DNA of 64,000 nt from the NCBI GenBank assembly GCA_017460515.1, contig JAFUAY010000033.1, forward strand, positions 1-64,000, written 5' to 3'. The notes under the pieces were generated by a model. The model searched no databases and was not told the origin of the DNA. It saw only the letters and a list, made by a program, of their open reading frames with translations. Every line of letters starts with the position of its first letter. The stretch's first letter is position 1. This document shows positions 51,771-60,777 of this stretch, piece after piece. The translations under genes were made by a program, and so were the position numbers. The DNA comes from Prevotella sp. GTDB taxonomy: Bacteria; Bacteroidota; Bacteroidia; Bacteroidales; Bacteroidaceae.

Positions 51771-53105
51771 ATGAAAAATACGAATGTTGTCCCAGCAGCA
51801 GGAAAACTGGGTATCATGATAGTAGGCAACGGTGCAGTGGCCACCACCTTTATGACGGGTGTGCTGATGGCTCGCAAGGGACTGGCAAAGCCCGTGGGTT
51901 CAATGACGCAGTATGACAAGATCCGCGTGGGTCGCGGTGAGGAGAAGCAGTATCTGAAGTATGCTGACATTGTGCCCATCGCCAACCTCAACGATATAGT
52001 GTTCGGTACGTGGGATGTGTATCCGCAGAATGCTTACCAGGCAGCGATGTATGCCGAGGTGCTGAAGCCACAGGATATTGAGCCGGTGCGCGATGAGCTG
52101 GAGAAGATTGTGCCCATGAAGGCCGCCTTCGACAAGGACTACGCCAAGCGACTGGATGGCTCTAATATAAAAGTCGCCTCCAACCCCTCTGAGGGAAAGG
52201 ATATTCCTACCCGTTGGGAGATGATGGAGATGCTGCGTGAGGATATCCGACGCTTCAAGCAGGCGAACGGCTGTGAGCGCATCGTGGTGCTCTGGGCTGC
52301 CTCTACCGAGATCTACGTGCCCGTGGACGAGCAGGTGCACTACCGACTGGCTGACCTGGAGGCTGCGATGAAGGCCGATGACCGTGAGCATGTGGCTCCG
52401 TCGATGTGTTATGCCTATGCAGCCCTGAAGGAGGGTGCTCCCTTCGTGATGGGTGCTCCCAATACGACGGTGGATATCCCCGCAATGTGGGAACTGGCTG
52501 AGCAGACGAAGATGCCCATTGCCGGCAAGGACTTCAAGACGGGACAGACGCTGGTGAAGAGTGGCTTTGCACCCATCATCGGAACCCGCTGTCTGGGTCT
52601 TGAGGGATGGTTCTCGACCAATATACTGGGCAACCGCGACGGACTGGTGCTCGACGAGCCGCAGAACTTCCGCACGAAGGAGGTGTCGAAGCTGTCGACG
52701 CTGGAGACCATCCTGAAGGCCGACGAGCAGCCCGACCTCTATACCGACTATTATCATAAGGTGCGCATCAACTATTATCCGCCACGCAATGATAACAAGG
52801 AGTCGTGGGACAATATCGACATCTACGGCTGGATGGGCTATCCCATGCAGATCAAGATCAACTTCCTCTGTCGTGACTCTATCCTGGCTGCTCCCGTCTG
52901 TCTGGACCTCTGTCTGCTGATAGACCTGGCTGCACGCGCAGGCCGATACGGTACGCAGCGCTTCCTCTCGTTCTTCCTGAAGTCGCCCATGCACGACTAT
53001 ACCCAGGGCGAGGAAGCCGTCAACCACCTGTATCGCCAGCACACCATGCTGAAGAACGCCATCCGCGAGATGGGTGGCTATGAGGCTGACGAAGAGATAG
53101 ACTAA
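51771..53105 (+). CDS. ino1: Myo-inositol-1-phosphate synthase
   Basis: 444 residues from ATG 51771. It would convert glucose-6-phosphate to myo-inositol-1-phosphate with NAD. The Rossmann start IMIVGNGAVATTFMTG, the central VLWAASTEIYVP, the KDFKTGQT signature with the catalytic Lys near residue 265, and GWFSTNILGNRDG are conserved across bacterial and eukaryotic synthases. Frame upstream of ATG 51771 overlaps the promoter and is not used. It supplies the head group for the divergent lipid operon. Confidence 0.93.
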   Translation: MKNTNVVPAAGKLGIMIVGNGAVATTFMTGVLMARKGLAKPVGSMTQYDKIRVGRGEEKQYLKYADIVPIANLNDIVFGTWDVYPQNAYQAAMYAEVLKPQDIEPVRDELEKIVPMKAAFDKDYAKRLDGSNIKVASNPSEGKDIPTRWEMMEMLREDIRRFKQANGCERIVVLWAASTEIYVPVDEQVHYRLADLEAAMKADDREHVAPSMCYAYAALKEGAPFVMGAPNTTVDIPAMWELAEQTKMPIAGKDFKTGQTLVKSGFAPIIGTRCLGLEGWFSTNILGNRDGLVLDEPQNFRTKEVSKLSTLETILKADEQPDLYTDYYHKVRINYYPPRNDNKESWDNIDIYGWMGYPMQIKINFLCRDSILAAPVCLDLCLLIDLAARAGRYGTQRFLSFFLKSPMHDYTQGEEAVNHLYRQHTMLKNAIREMGGYEADEEID

Positions 53106-53154
53106 ACAACGGCCGACGAAACAGCAGGCAAGACTTTTCAAGAAGCGAACCCCA

Positions 53155-55755
53155 TTGAGACGATTCACAGTATTCTTTTTAAGCCTTCTCCTGACGACGG
53201 CAACGGCACTGGCACAGATAAGTGGTGTGGTACTGGATGCCGACGACGGGGAGCCCGTTCCCTATGCCAGCGTGGTGTATAAGGGTAACGACGTGGGCAC
53301 GAAATGTGATGCTGAGGGGCGGTTCACCATCGGCCGGCATAACGGCTGGCGACTGACCGTCAGTACGGTGGGCTACCGCTCGCAGGTGATCAATGTCGGT
53401 CCGGCAACGCCCGCCTCGATCACCATCCGACTGAAGGCCGAACAACAGGCGCTGCAGGAGGTGACGGTGAAGAGCAAGCGCAAGACCCGCTACAGCCGGA
53501 AGAACAACCCTGCCGTAGAGTTGATGCGCAAGGTGATAGCCGCCAAGAAGCGCAACGACCTGAAAAAGAACGACTTCTACCAGTACACCAACTACCAGAA
53601 GATAGGACTCGGACTCAACGACATCAATCCGCAGATGCTCGACAAGGGTATCTTCAAGAAATATCCCTGGCTGGTGAGTCAGGTGGAGGTGAGCCAGTAT
53701 AACGACAAGCTGGTGCTGCCACTGACGGTCGACGAGACGGTGACGCGACAGATGTACCGTAAGGAGCCGCAGAAAGAGCGCTCCATCATCATGGGACAGA
53801 AGTCGTCGGGCGTCAACGACCTGTTTCAGACGGGCGACATACTGACCACCGTGATGCGCGACGTCTTTGCCGACGTGAACCTCTACGATGACTATATCCT
53901 CCTGTTCCGCCATAAGTTCAGCAGTCCGATAGGCCGCGATGCCATCCTGTTCTACCGCTACTATATCACCGACACCGTCTACGTGGGACAGGACCGCTGC
54001 ATACACCTGGACTTCACGCCCAACAACCCGCAGGACTTCGGCTTCCGCGGACAGCTCTATGTGTTGGCCGACAGCAGTTATCAGGTGAAACGCTGTGAGC
54101 TGTCGCTGCCGCAGTCGAACGCCGTGAACTGGGTGGAGGGCTTCCAGTGCATGCAGGAGTTCACCCGTCAGGCCGACGGACAGTGGCTCCTCACCATCGA
54201 TGACATGATTGTGGAGCTGATGGCCACCGACTTCCTGGCACGCGCCATCATCACCCGTACCACCCGTATGAGCGACTTCGACTTCTCGCCCATACCCAAC
54301 AGTAAGATGCGAGGCGGCACACAGGAGGTGGAGGCCAACTCGTACAGGCGCAGCGATGAGTTCTGGGAACAGCACCGACAGGTGGAGTTCACCAAGAGCG
54401 AGCGCAACATGGGCACCTTCCTCGACCATATCGAGCAGTTGGGCGGATTCAAATACGTCATCTTCGTGCTGAAGGCGGCCTTTGAGAACTATCTGGAGAC
54501 CGGTTCGAGAGAGCATCCCAGCAAGTTTGACTACGGTCCCGTGAACACCACCATCTCGCAGAACTTCTACGACGGCTGGCGACTGCGCGTAGGCGGACAG
54601 ACCACTGCCAACCTGAATCCCCACTGGTTCCTGAAGGGCTATTACGCACGCGGCATGAAGTCGAAGGAAGACTACTACCGTGCTGAGCTCACTTACTCGC
54701 TCGACCGCTGCAACTACCTGCCGCAGGAGTTCCCCATACGTCGCATCAGCTTCGCTTCACAGCGCGATGTGGCACTGCCCAGTGACAAGTTTATCGTGAC
54801 CGACAAGGACAACGTGTTCTCATCGTTCAAGGTGCATGAGTTGGACAAGATGTTCCTGTATAACAGTCAGGCACTCAACTTCGACTATGAGACCCGTCAG
54901 CACGTGCGCTTCTCAGTGGGCCTGAAGACGGAGCACATCACGCCCATCGGCAACATAGCCTTCGAGCCGCTCTCAACGAAAGTCTCTCAACCTTCAACCC
55001 TCAACGCTCAACCCTCAACTGAAGTCTCTCAACCCTCAACTCTCAACGCTATTAGATACACCGAGTCAACCTTCGGCATCCGCATAGCCCCCAAGGAAAA
55101 ATTCTTCAACACCAAGCAGCGCCGCCGCACGCTGAACAAGGATGCCTGGTATCTGAGCCTGCAGCACACACTGGGCCTGAACAACGTGCTGGGCGGAGAG
55201 TACAGCTATAACTTCAGTGAGATGGAGTTCTACAAGCGAACGTGGCTGCCCATGAGCTGGGGCACGATGGATGTGACGCTGAAGGGTGGGGTACAGTGGA
55301 ACCAGGTGCCTTATCCGCTGCTGATCATGCCACAGGCCAACCTCTCCTATATCGTGGACTACAACGCTTATTACATGATCAATAACATGGAGTTCCTCAA
55401 CGACCGCTATGCTTCGCTGATGCTGAAGTGGGAACCGGGCGGAAAGATCCTGAACCGCATACCGCTGTTCAAGAAGCTGAAGTGGAGAGAGATAGGCGAG
55501 TTCAAGGTGCTCTGGGCCGGTCTTTCCCACAAGAACAACCCATACATGGCGGAGAATGCGGGCAGCAGCATCCTCATGCAGTTCCCGGAAGGCTGCTATA
55601 TCATGGACGGCAAACGGCCGTATATGGAGTATGCGGTGGGAGTGGGCAATATCCTGAACTTCCTTCAGATAGAGTATGTGCGCCGACTGAACTATCTGGA
55701 TCTGCCTACGGCGCAGAAACATGGCATACGCTTCGTGCTGCGTCCCGCCTTCTAA
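53155..55755 (+). CDS. DUF5686/carboxypeptidase-regulatory-like outer-membrane protein
   Basis: 866 residues from a TTG start (no ATG is available before the signal peptide MRRFTVFFLSLLLTTATALA). A carboxypeptidase-like beta-sandwich (residues 22-105, ISGVVLDADDGEPVPYASV) is followed by a DUF5686-type region and a C-terminal barrel ending GIRFVLRPAF. Function unknown. It lies 49 bp after the inositol-phosphate synthase and probably shares its transcript. Near residue 615 a 14-residue repeat (VSQPSTLNAQPSTE) has been inserted in frame. Confidence 0.78.
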   Translation: MRRFTVFFLSLLLTTATALAQISGVVLDADDGEPVPYASVVYKGNDVGTKCDAEGRFTIGRHNGWRLTVSTVGYRSQVINVGPATPASITIRLKAEQQALQEVTVKSKRKTRYSRKNNPAVELMRKVIAAKKRNDLKKNDFYQYTNYQKIGLGLNDINPQMLDKGIFKKYPWLVSQVEVSQYNDKLVLPLTVDETVTRQMYRKEPQKERSIIMGQKSSGVNDLFQTGDILTTVMRDVFADVNLYDDYILLFRHKFSSPIGRDAILFYRYYITDTVYVGQDRCIHLDFTPNNPQDFGFRGQLYVLADSSYQVKRCELSLPQSNAVNWVEGFQCMQEFTRQADGQWLLTIDDMIVELMATDFLARAIITRTTRMSDFDFSPIPNSKMRGGTQEVEANSYRRSDEFWEQHRQVEFTKSERNMGTFLDHIEQLGGFKYVIFVLKAAFENYLETGSREHPSKFDYGPVNTTISQNFYDGWRLRVGGQTTANLNPHWFLKGYYARGMKSKEDYYRAELTYSLDRCNYLPQEFPIRRISFASQRDVALPSDKFIVTDKDNVFSSFKVHELDKMFLYNSQALNFDYETRQHVRFSVGLKTEHITPIGNIAFEPLSTKVSQPSTLNAQPSTEVSQPSTLNAIRYTESTFGIRIAPKEKFFNTKQRRRTLNKDAWYLSLQHTLGLNNVLGGEYSYNFSEMEFYKRTWLPMSWGTMDVTLKGGVQWNQVPYPLLIMPQANLSYIVDYNAYYMINNMEFLNDRYASLMLKWEPGGKILNRIPLFKKLKWREIGEFKVLWAGLSHKNNPYMAENAGSSILMQFPEGCYIMDGKRPYMEYAVGVGNILNFLQIEYVRRLNYLDLPTAQKHGIRFVLRPAF
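54981..55050. repeat. 42-bp tandem repeat within the DUF5686 gene
   Basis: The units at 54981 and 55023 share AGTCTCTCAACC and TCTCAACGCT-type blocks with 42-bp spacing; sub-repeats of CAACCCTCAACT are visible. In frame. Confidence 0.8.
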
Positions 55756-55767
55756 GAAAAAAAAGAA

Positions 55768-55797
55768 AACCGAGAATGTCTCACGACAGTCTCGGTT
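55768..55797 (+). terminator. Terminator of the synthase/DUF5686 unit
   Basis: AACCGAGA (55768-55775) pairs with TCTCGGTT (55790-55797), followed by a short T-rich stretch. 12 bp after the stop. Confidence 0.75.
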
Positions 55798-55908
55798 ACA
55801 TTTTCTAACTAACTTATTATCAACTATTCATTACTCATTTCTTCCTTTTGTTGGCTGCAAAGTTAGTGACTTCCTGCTTTTTTTCAAAGCAAGAAGTGAA
55901 AAATAATA

Positions 55909-55924
55909 ACGTAAACGTTTGCGT
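55909..55924 (+). promoter_or_regulatory. Candidate LacI operator, autoregulatory
   Basis: ACGTAAACGTTTGCGT is a CG-centred palindrome with one mismatch, typical of LacI-family operators. It overlaps the region just upstream of the -7 box at 55942, where binding would block the promoter of the regulator gene. Confidence 0.65.
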
Positions 55925-55941
55925 GATTCGGAAGTTTTATG

Positions 55942-55949
55942 TACTTTTG
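55942..55949 (+). promoter_or_regulatory. -7 box of the LacI-type regulator gene
   Basis: TACTTTTG, 26 nt before the ATG at 55976. Confidence 0.65.
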
Positions 55950-55975
55950 CAATCGATTGAAAACAACTATTCTTT

Positions 55976-57010
55976 ATGGCTACACATCGTGTATCGTTGA
56001 AAGACCTGGCTAAGCAACTGGGCGTGAGCATTGCCACCGTGAGTCGTGCACTTCACGGTAGTCCGGAGATTGGAAAAGAGATGCAGGCCAAGGTGAAAAG
56101 CCTGGCCAAGGAGCTGAACTACCGACCGAATCCGTTTGCACAGGGATTGCGCAGTGAGGCTCCGCGAATGATTGGCGTGGTGGTCCCTAACCTGGTGACC
56201 CACTACTATGCTGCCGTGCTGGATGGCATCGAGACGGAGGCCCATGAACACGGCTATAGCGTCATCAGTGCCAATAGTCATGAGCGACAGAGCGACGAGA
56301 CGTTGGCGATTGATAATTTCAATACGCTGCATGTGGAGGGCATCATTGCCTGTCTGGCTCAGGAAACGACTGATTACAGCCATTACGAAGAGATCTCGCG
56401 TATGGGTATTCCCCTGGTGTTCTTTGGGCGTACCTGTCTCAGCAAGCAGTTCTCGTGTGTGACCGCCAATGGCGATGTGGCTGCTCAGGAGGCTACGCAG
56501 CACCTGATTGATACGGGCTCGCGACGAATAGCCTTCATCGGCGGACCCAATCATCTGGATATGGTGCAGCGCAGAAAACATGGTTATCTGGAAGCTTTGC
56601 GCGAGAACCGGCTGCCGATTATCCGCGAACTGGTGGCATGCGACCGTATTGACTATGAGGTGGCCCTTCAGTCGGCTCTCAGACTGCTGTCGATGCCCGA
56701 ACCGCCCGATGCTATCCTTGCCTTCAATGATATCATCACCTTTGCCGCCTTCACTGCCATCAAGCAGAAAGGACTGCGTATACCGGAGGATGTGGCGCTG
56801 ATAGGATTCACTGACGACGTGCACGCCAAGTATGTCACACCGCGACTGTCAGCCATCGAGGACCAGTCGGAACTGATGGGGCGTACGGCTTGTCAGCTGT
56901 TGCTCCGCCATATCAACGGTGATACAAAGGTGTATCGCGAAATCGTACCCCAGAAGGTAGTCATTCGCGAAACATCTGCTAAGAAATTGTCTGAAGGAAA
57001 TAACGGCTAA
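55976..57010 (+). CDS. LacI-family transcription regulator
   Basis: 344 residues. N-terminal helix-turn-helix (VSLKDLAKQLGVSIATVSRAL) and hinge (NYRPNPFAQGLRS), then a periplasmic-binding-protein-like sensor domain with GVVVPNLVTHYYAAVLDGIE, FIGGPNH and ALIGFTDD. It would repress or activate sugar genes in response to a sugar ligand that cannot be named here. A palindromic operator precedes its own promoter, and a related site lies before the pectin methylesterase promoter. It converges on, and overlaps by 4 bp, the His-rich protein gene. Confidence 0.92.
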   Translation: MATHRVSLKDLAKQLGVSIATVSRALHGSPEIGKEMQAKVKSLAKELNYRPNPFAQGLRSEAPRMIGVVVPNLVTHYYAAVLDGIETEAHEHGYSVISANSHERQSDETLAIDNFNTLHVEGIIACLAQETTDYSHYEEISRMGIPLVFFGRTCLSKQFSCVTANGDVAAQEATQHLIDTGSRRIAFIGGPNHLDMVQRRKHGYLEALRENRLPIIRELVACDRIDYEVALQSALRLLSMPEPPDAILAFNDIITFAAFTAIKQKGLRIPEDVALIGFTDDVHAKYVTPRLSAIEDQSELMGRTACQLLLRHINGDTKVYREIVPQKVVIRETSAKKLSEGNNG

Positions 57011-57948
57011 CGGCGACGGTTGCTGTTCATTTCACGTACCCTGCTATTTGCTTGGTTCATCCGGTTACCAATGTCCTGACGGGCGGAACTGCTGATGCTG
57101 CTGTTGCGTGCCGATGCATTTCCGACGCTGCTGCTGCGGGTCGGCATGTTGCTGATGCTGCTCTGTCGGCTGGGTGCTGAGTAAGTGCTGTTTGGACGAG
57201 AGCCGTTCTGACGAACAGTGGTCTGCCTGCTGCCCATCGATTGGATATCGTGCTGTCGGGATGAACCGCTGGCTGTTCCTGATGTTCGAGGATAGCCGGT
57301 AGTGATGCCTCCGCGGTTGCGGTCGTTGCCGCCGCTGCCACCAGCATTGTTGTAAGTGCGATTGCGGTTGTTACCAGTCACGTGAGTAGAACTGTAGGTA
57401 TTGCGGTTCGAACCGTTATAGTCACCACGTGCCCAACGGTCGCGCATGCCGTGATGGTCGCGTCGGTCGGCTACTGCATGATAGGCGTGATGATGATGCT
57501 CGTAGTAGCTGTGGCCGCCATTATGATGCCAGCTGTGGCCTCCGCGATAGGTGGCATAGAAATGCGGGCGTCCGAAATAGAAGTAGGTGCGATGCGGATA
57601 GCGGGCATAGACGGAGAAGTGCCAGTAGCCAGCCTCCCAAACGAGGGGACGGTAGAAATAATGGGCGGCGATGAATGCATCCCACTGCCAAGGGTAGAGG
57701 ATGAAGCGAAGATCCGTATTGCGATGTTCCCATGAAAGGCTGAACACATCATGACGACTCGTGACGCTCATCAGGTAGTCGAGGTTGATCTCGTAGGCTG
57801 CCTCATACTGTGCATCGTTCAGATTCAGCTCGTAGGCCATCTTGTCGGTCAGGAACAATGCTTCGTTGCGAGCCTGTTCGTAACTCATGGCGTTAGCCTG
57901 CATAGTCATGCTGATTGCGGCTATGAGGGTGTATAGAAACTTTTTCAT
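57007..57948 (-). CDS. Secreted His-rich protein with low-complexity tail
   Basis: 313 residues. Signal peptide to about residue 20. Residues 21-130 are folded-looking and Tyr/Trp-rich (WEAGYWHFSVYARYPHRTYF), followed by a His cluster (YYEHHHHAYH) that could bind metal, then a long Asn/Arg/Ser/Gly-rich disordered tail. I do not recognise the family with confidence. Its promoter carries the second copy of the 35-bp element. Confidence 0.6.
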   Translation of the reverse strand: MKKFLYTLIAAISMTMQANAMSYEQARNEALFLTDKMAYELNLNDAQYEAAYEINLDYLMSVTSRHDVFSLSWEHRNTDLRFILYPWQWDAFIAAHYFYRPLVWEAGYWHFSVYARYPHRTYFYFGRPHFYATYRGGHSWHHNGGHSYYEHHHHAYHAVADRRDHHGMRDRWARGDYNGSNRNTYSSTHVTGNNRNRTYNNAGGSGGNDRNRGGITTGYPRTSGTASGSSRQHDIQSMGSRQTTVRQNGSRPNSTYSAPSRQSSISNMPTRSSSVGNASARNSSISSSARQDIGNRMNQANSRVREMNSNRRR

Positions 57949-57998
57949 AATGGTATACTATTTTTGTTCAACATTCAGTGATTATCTCTCTGTGTTGG

Positions 57999-58006
57999 CA
58001 AAAGTA
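57999..58006 (-). promoter_or_regulatory. -7 box of the His-rich protein gene
   Basis: TACTTTTG on the minus strand, 50 nt before the start; exactly 22 bp downstream of the 35-bp element. Confidence 0.6.
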
Positions 58007-58028
58007 GTATAAAAAGGGGGAATAGAAA

Positions 58029-58063
58029 AGGGATTTTCCCTAAACGATGTGAGGAAAATCCCT
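58029..58063 (-). promoter_or_regulatory. 35-bp palindromic promoter element, copy 2
   Basis: AGGGATTTT (58029-58037) and AAAATCCCT (58055-58063) are exact inverted repeats. On the minus strand it shares the AGGGA start, an internal GTTTAGGG and the CCCT end with copy 1 at 6142, and has the same 35-bp length. Confidence 0.65.
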
Positions 58064-58110
58064 ATATTAAGCAATAAGCTATTGCGTTATGATATCAGAG
58101 AGTGAAAAAG

Positions 58111-60036
58111 CTACCCCCCCCCATTATCTTTATCCAATTTACTGTAAATGGAGTTGTTGCTCTTGTATTCGGGGACAATGGCTTTCATCACGCTGACGGT
58201 CTGCATGTTGTCGTAGAGAGTGGCTACTTCGGCCAGCTTGTCAATGGCTTTGCATACTTCCTCATAGTCGTATTCACGAACGGCAGCGATGCGGATCTTC
58301 TCGTGGAACGAGGGCTTCGTCGACTCCTTCTCGTTCAGTACTTCCTCATAGAGCTTCTCGCCCGGACGCAGACCCGTGTACTCAATCTTGATGTCTTTCA
58401 TGCCACTGAGCATAATCATGCGCTTAGCCAGGTCGGCAATCTTAACCGGCTCACCCATATCGAAGACGAAAATCTCACCGCCGTTGCCCTTCGTGCCTGC
58501 CTCAAGCACCAGCTTACAGGCTTCAGGAATCAGCATGAAGTAGCGTATAATCTCAGGATCGGTAACAGTGATGGGACCGCCATTCTTGATTTGTTCCTTG
58601 AAGAGTGGAATGACAGAGCCGTTGGAACCCAGTACGTTGCCGAAACGTGTCGTAACAAACTGGCAGTGGTTGTCTTTCGTTTCAGGACTGTTGGCCAGAT
58701 GCTTGTTGAGCGACTGTACGTAAATCTCACAGATACGCTTTGAACATCCCATGACATTGGTGGGGTTCACGGCCTTGTCAGTAGACACCATCACGAACTT
58801 CTTCGCACCATATTTGACTGCCAGGTCGGCAATGACCTTAGTGCCTAAGATGTTGTTGGTGACGCTCTCTGAAGGGTTGTCCTCCATCATGGGCACGTGC
58901 TTGTAGGCTGCTGCGTGGAAGATATACTGTGGACGATACTTCTTGAAGAGGTATTCCATGTGCTCCTTTTCACAGATGCTGCATACAATGATCTCAGCCT
59001 TGATGTCGGGCCATTGCTTCTGCATCATCAGACGGATGTCGTGCTGGGGCGTCTCAGCCTGGTCGACGAGAACCAGCTCGGCAGGCTTATAGGAAGCAAT
59101 CTGGCGAACCATCTCACTGCCGATACTGCCTGCAGAGCCTGTTACCATGATGCAGTTACCCGTAAGCTGCTTGGCTACTGACTCCATGTCAACTTGTATC
59201 TCATCGCGTGGCAGGAGGTCTTCAATACTGATCTCCTTCACCTGAGGACGGCCGAAGTCTTTCTCCCATTCCTGCTCCTCCTGCGTAATGAAAATCTTGA
59301 TACCGGCATCAATCAGGGCGTTCTGGAACTCCTTGTTGGCACGGAAAGCTTTCAGGCGGTAGGGGGAAACAATGACGGCCTCGATATGGAGAGATTGCAT
59401 GATGGGCACAATCTCATCGTTCAGCTGATAGACTTTCTCGCCCATCAGGATATAGTCGCGATGGTCGCGGATATCGGTGATGAAGCCCTTCAGCTTGAAG
59501 CGTGTGGGCTTCTCGTTACGGATATGCTTGGCAATACCGATACCGCCGTTCTGAATACCATAGATAAACGTGCGCTTGGCGTGGGTGTTGGCGTAGGAGG
59601 CCTCGTAGACAGTCTTTACAAGCATGCGGATAGCCCACATCAGGGTGGTTGCCATCACTGAGGCAACGATGATCTCACGACCGCGCAGGTGGTTGAACGG
59701 TTCAACGCCTGCAAAGACATAATGCAAGATGTAGGCCGATACCGTACCGAACAGCATGGCGTAGGCCACACGCTGCAAGTCGACGAACGACGAGTAGCGG
59801 AAAATGCCGGAATAGGTTCGGAGCATGCGGAAGCCTGCCACATAGAAGATGATGTATATCAGGGCATTCAGCGTGATAGACTGGAAGTCCTCTACAAGTT
59901 CTAAGCCTGAGCGGAACTGGATATAGGTAAAGAGGTAGGAGAAGTACGTGATGGCTACATCCAAAGCTAAGATGCACCAATAGGGTAGCGCCTTCTTCGT
60001 AAAATACCAATTTGCGATTCTATTAGTAACCCCCAT
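58111..60036 (-). CDS. Membrane-bound nucleotide-sugar epimerase/dehydratase (FlaA1/CapD/WbpM-like)
   Basis: 641 residues. Four membrane helices (about 18-135) precede a CoA-binding-like Rossmann domain and a SDR domain with GSAGSIGSE near residue 302 and VSTDKAVNPTNVMGCSKR near 408; the usual Tyr-x3-Lys is replaced by Met-x3-Lys, as in the WbpM/CapD 4,6-dehydratase group. It makes a modified UDP-HexNAc for surface polysaccharide. It ends in three Gly encoded by a run of nine G. Its promoter box is at 60101. Confidence 0.9.
   Translation of the reverse strand: MGVTNRIANWYFTKKALPYWCILALDVAITYFSYLFTYIQFRSGLELVEDFQSITLNALIYIIFYVAGFRMLRTYSGIFRYSSFVDLQRVAYAMLFGTVSAYILHYVFAGVEPFNHLRGREIIVASVMATTLMWAIRMLVKTVYEASYANTHAKRTFIYGIQNGGIGIAKHIRNEKPTRFKLKGFITDIRDHRDYILMGEKVYQLNDEIVPIMQSLHIEAVIVSPYRLKAFRANKEFQNALIDAGIKIFITQEEQEWEKDFGRPQVKEISIEDLLPRDEIQVDMESVAKQLTGNCIMVTGSAGSIGSEMVRQIASYKPAELVLVDQAETPQHDIRLMMQKQWPDIKAEIIVCSICEKEHMEYLFKKYRPQYIFHAAAYKHVPMMEDNPSESVTNNILGTKVIADLAVKYGAKKFVMVSTDKAVNPTNVMGCSKRICEIYVQSLNKHLANSPETKDNHCQFVTTRFGNVLGSNGSVIPLFKEQIKNGGPITVTDPEIIRYFMLIPEACKLVLEAGTKGNGGEIFVFDMGEPVKIADLAKRMIMLSGMKDIKIEYTGLRPGEKLYEEVLNEKESTKPSFHEKIRIAAVREYDYEEVCKAIDKLAEVATLYDNMQTVSVMKAIVPEYKSNNSIYSKLDKDNGGG
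58114..58122. repeat. C9 homopolymer at the end of the dehydratase gene
   Basis: Nine consecutive C (G on the coding strand) directly before the stop codon. Slippage would change only the last residues and the stop. Confidence 0.9.
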
Positions 60037-60100
60037 TATTTCTATACTTATATTTCTAACTTAACCAACAAAGGATTTGTTTTCTCTATAAATTCGGCTG

Positions 60101-60108
60101 CAAAGGTA
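60101..60108 (-). promoter_or_regulatory. -7 box of the dehydratase gene
   Basis: TACCTTTG on the minus strand, 64 nt before the start. Confidence 0.5.
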
Positions 60109-60192
60109 AACAAAACTTTTCGATAGAAACTATTTTTTCCCCTCTTTTTGCAAAAAAGCTGAAATAAATTTACGGTTTTTAAAAATAAATGG

Positions 60193-60777
60193 TTAAATCT
60201 TCTTGCCAAAAGCTATGCTCAGAAATGTTTTGCTGATGATTTTCATGTCAAAACTCCACGACCAGTTCTCCATATAGTAGAGATCGAGTTCCAGACGACG
60301 AAGCATCTTCTCCATAGTGTCGGTATAGCCGTTGTAGAGGGTGGCATACGAGGTCACGCCGGGGCGGATGGCATAGAGACGTTCGTAGCGTGGGTCTTTC
60401 TCCATAATCTGATCAATGAAGTACTTGCGCTCAGGTCTCGGACCCACGAAGGCCATATCGCCTTTCAGTACATTGAACAGCTGGGGCAGTTCGTCGAGAT
60501 GGTGGGAGCGCAGGAACTTTCCGAACTTTGTCAGGCGTTCATCATCGACCTCGGCCAAAACGGGAACACCATCGTTCTCGTTGTTGACCACCATAGTGCG
60601 GAACTTGTAGATGTTAAAGGGCCGTCCGCCTTTGCCGATACGCTCCTGTACGAAAATGGCAGGACCCTTGTAACTCAGTTTTTGTCCTATATATATAATA
60701 AGGTATAGGGGAGAGAGCAACAGCAATCCCACCAAGGCACCTGTGAAATCAAATATGCGTTTTAGAAAACTATTCAT
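60193..60777 (-). CDS. Bacterial sugar transferase (WcaJ/priming transferase family)
   Basis: 194 residues from ATG 60777 (MNSFLKRIFDF), which overlaps the preceding gene by 8 bp; a longer start would intrude into it. A single hydrophobic helix (about 8-32) precedes the core with FVQERIGKGGRPFNIYKFRTM, LRSHHLDELPQL and FVGPRPE. It transfers a sugar phosphate from UDP-sugar to undecaprenyl phosphate, or a similar priming step. It is about the size of the short PglC-like form. Confidence 0.9.
   Translation of the reverse strand: MNSFLKRIFDFTGALVGLLLLSPLYLIIYIGQKLSYKGPAIFVQERIGKGGRPFNIYKFRTMVVNNENDGVPVLAEVDDERLTKFGKFLRSHHLDELPQLFNVLKGDMAFVGPRPERKYFIDQIMEKDPRYERLYAIRPGVTSYATLYNGYTDTMEKMLRRLELDLYYMENWSWSFDMKIISKTFLSIAFGKKI

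Noticed and set aside
51900..53168. A 422-codon frame antisense to myo-inositol-phosphate synthase
   Set aside because: Low-complexity His/Leu composition and no motif; the sense strand encodes a highly conserved enzyme.
53179..54624. A 481-codon frame antisense to the DUF5686 gene
   Set aside because: Rich in Val/His/Leu without domain features and fully opposite a convincing outer-membrane protein; a codon-bias shadow.
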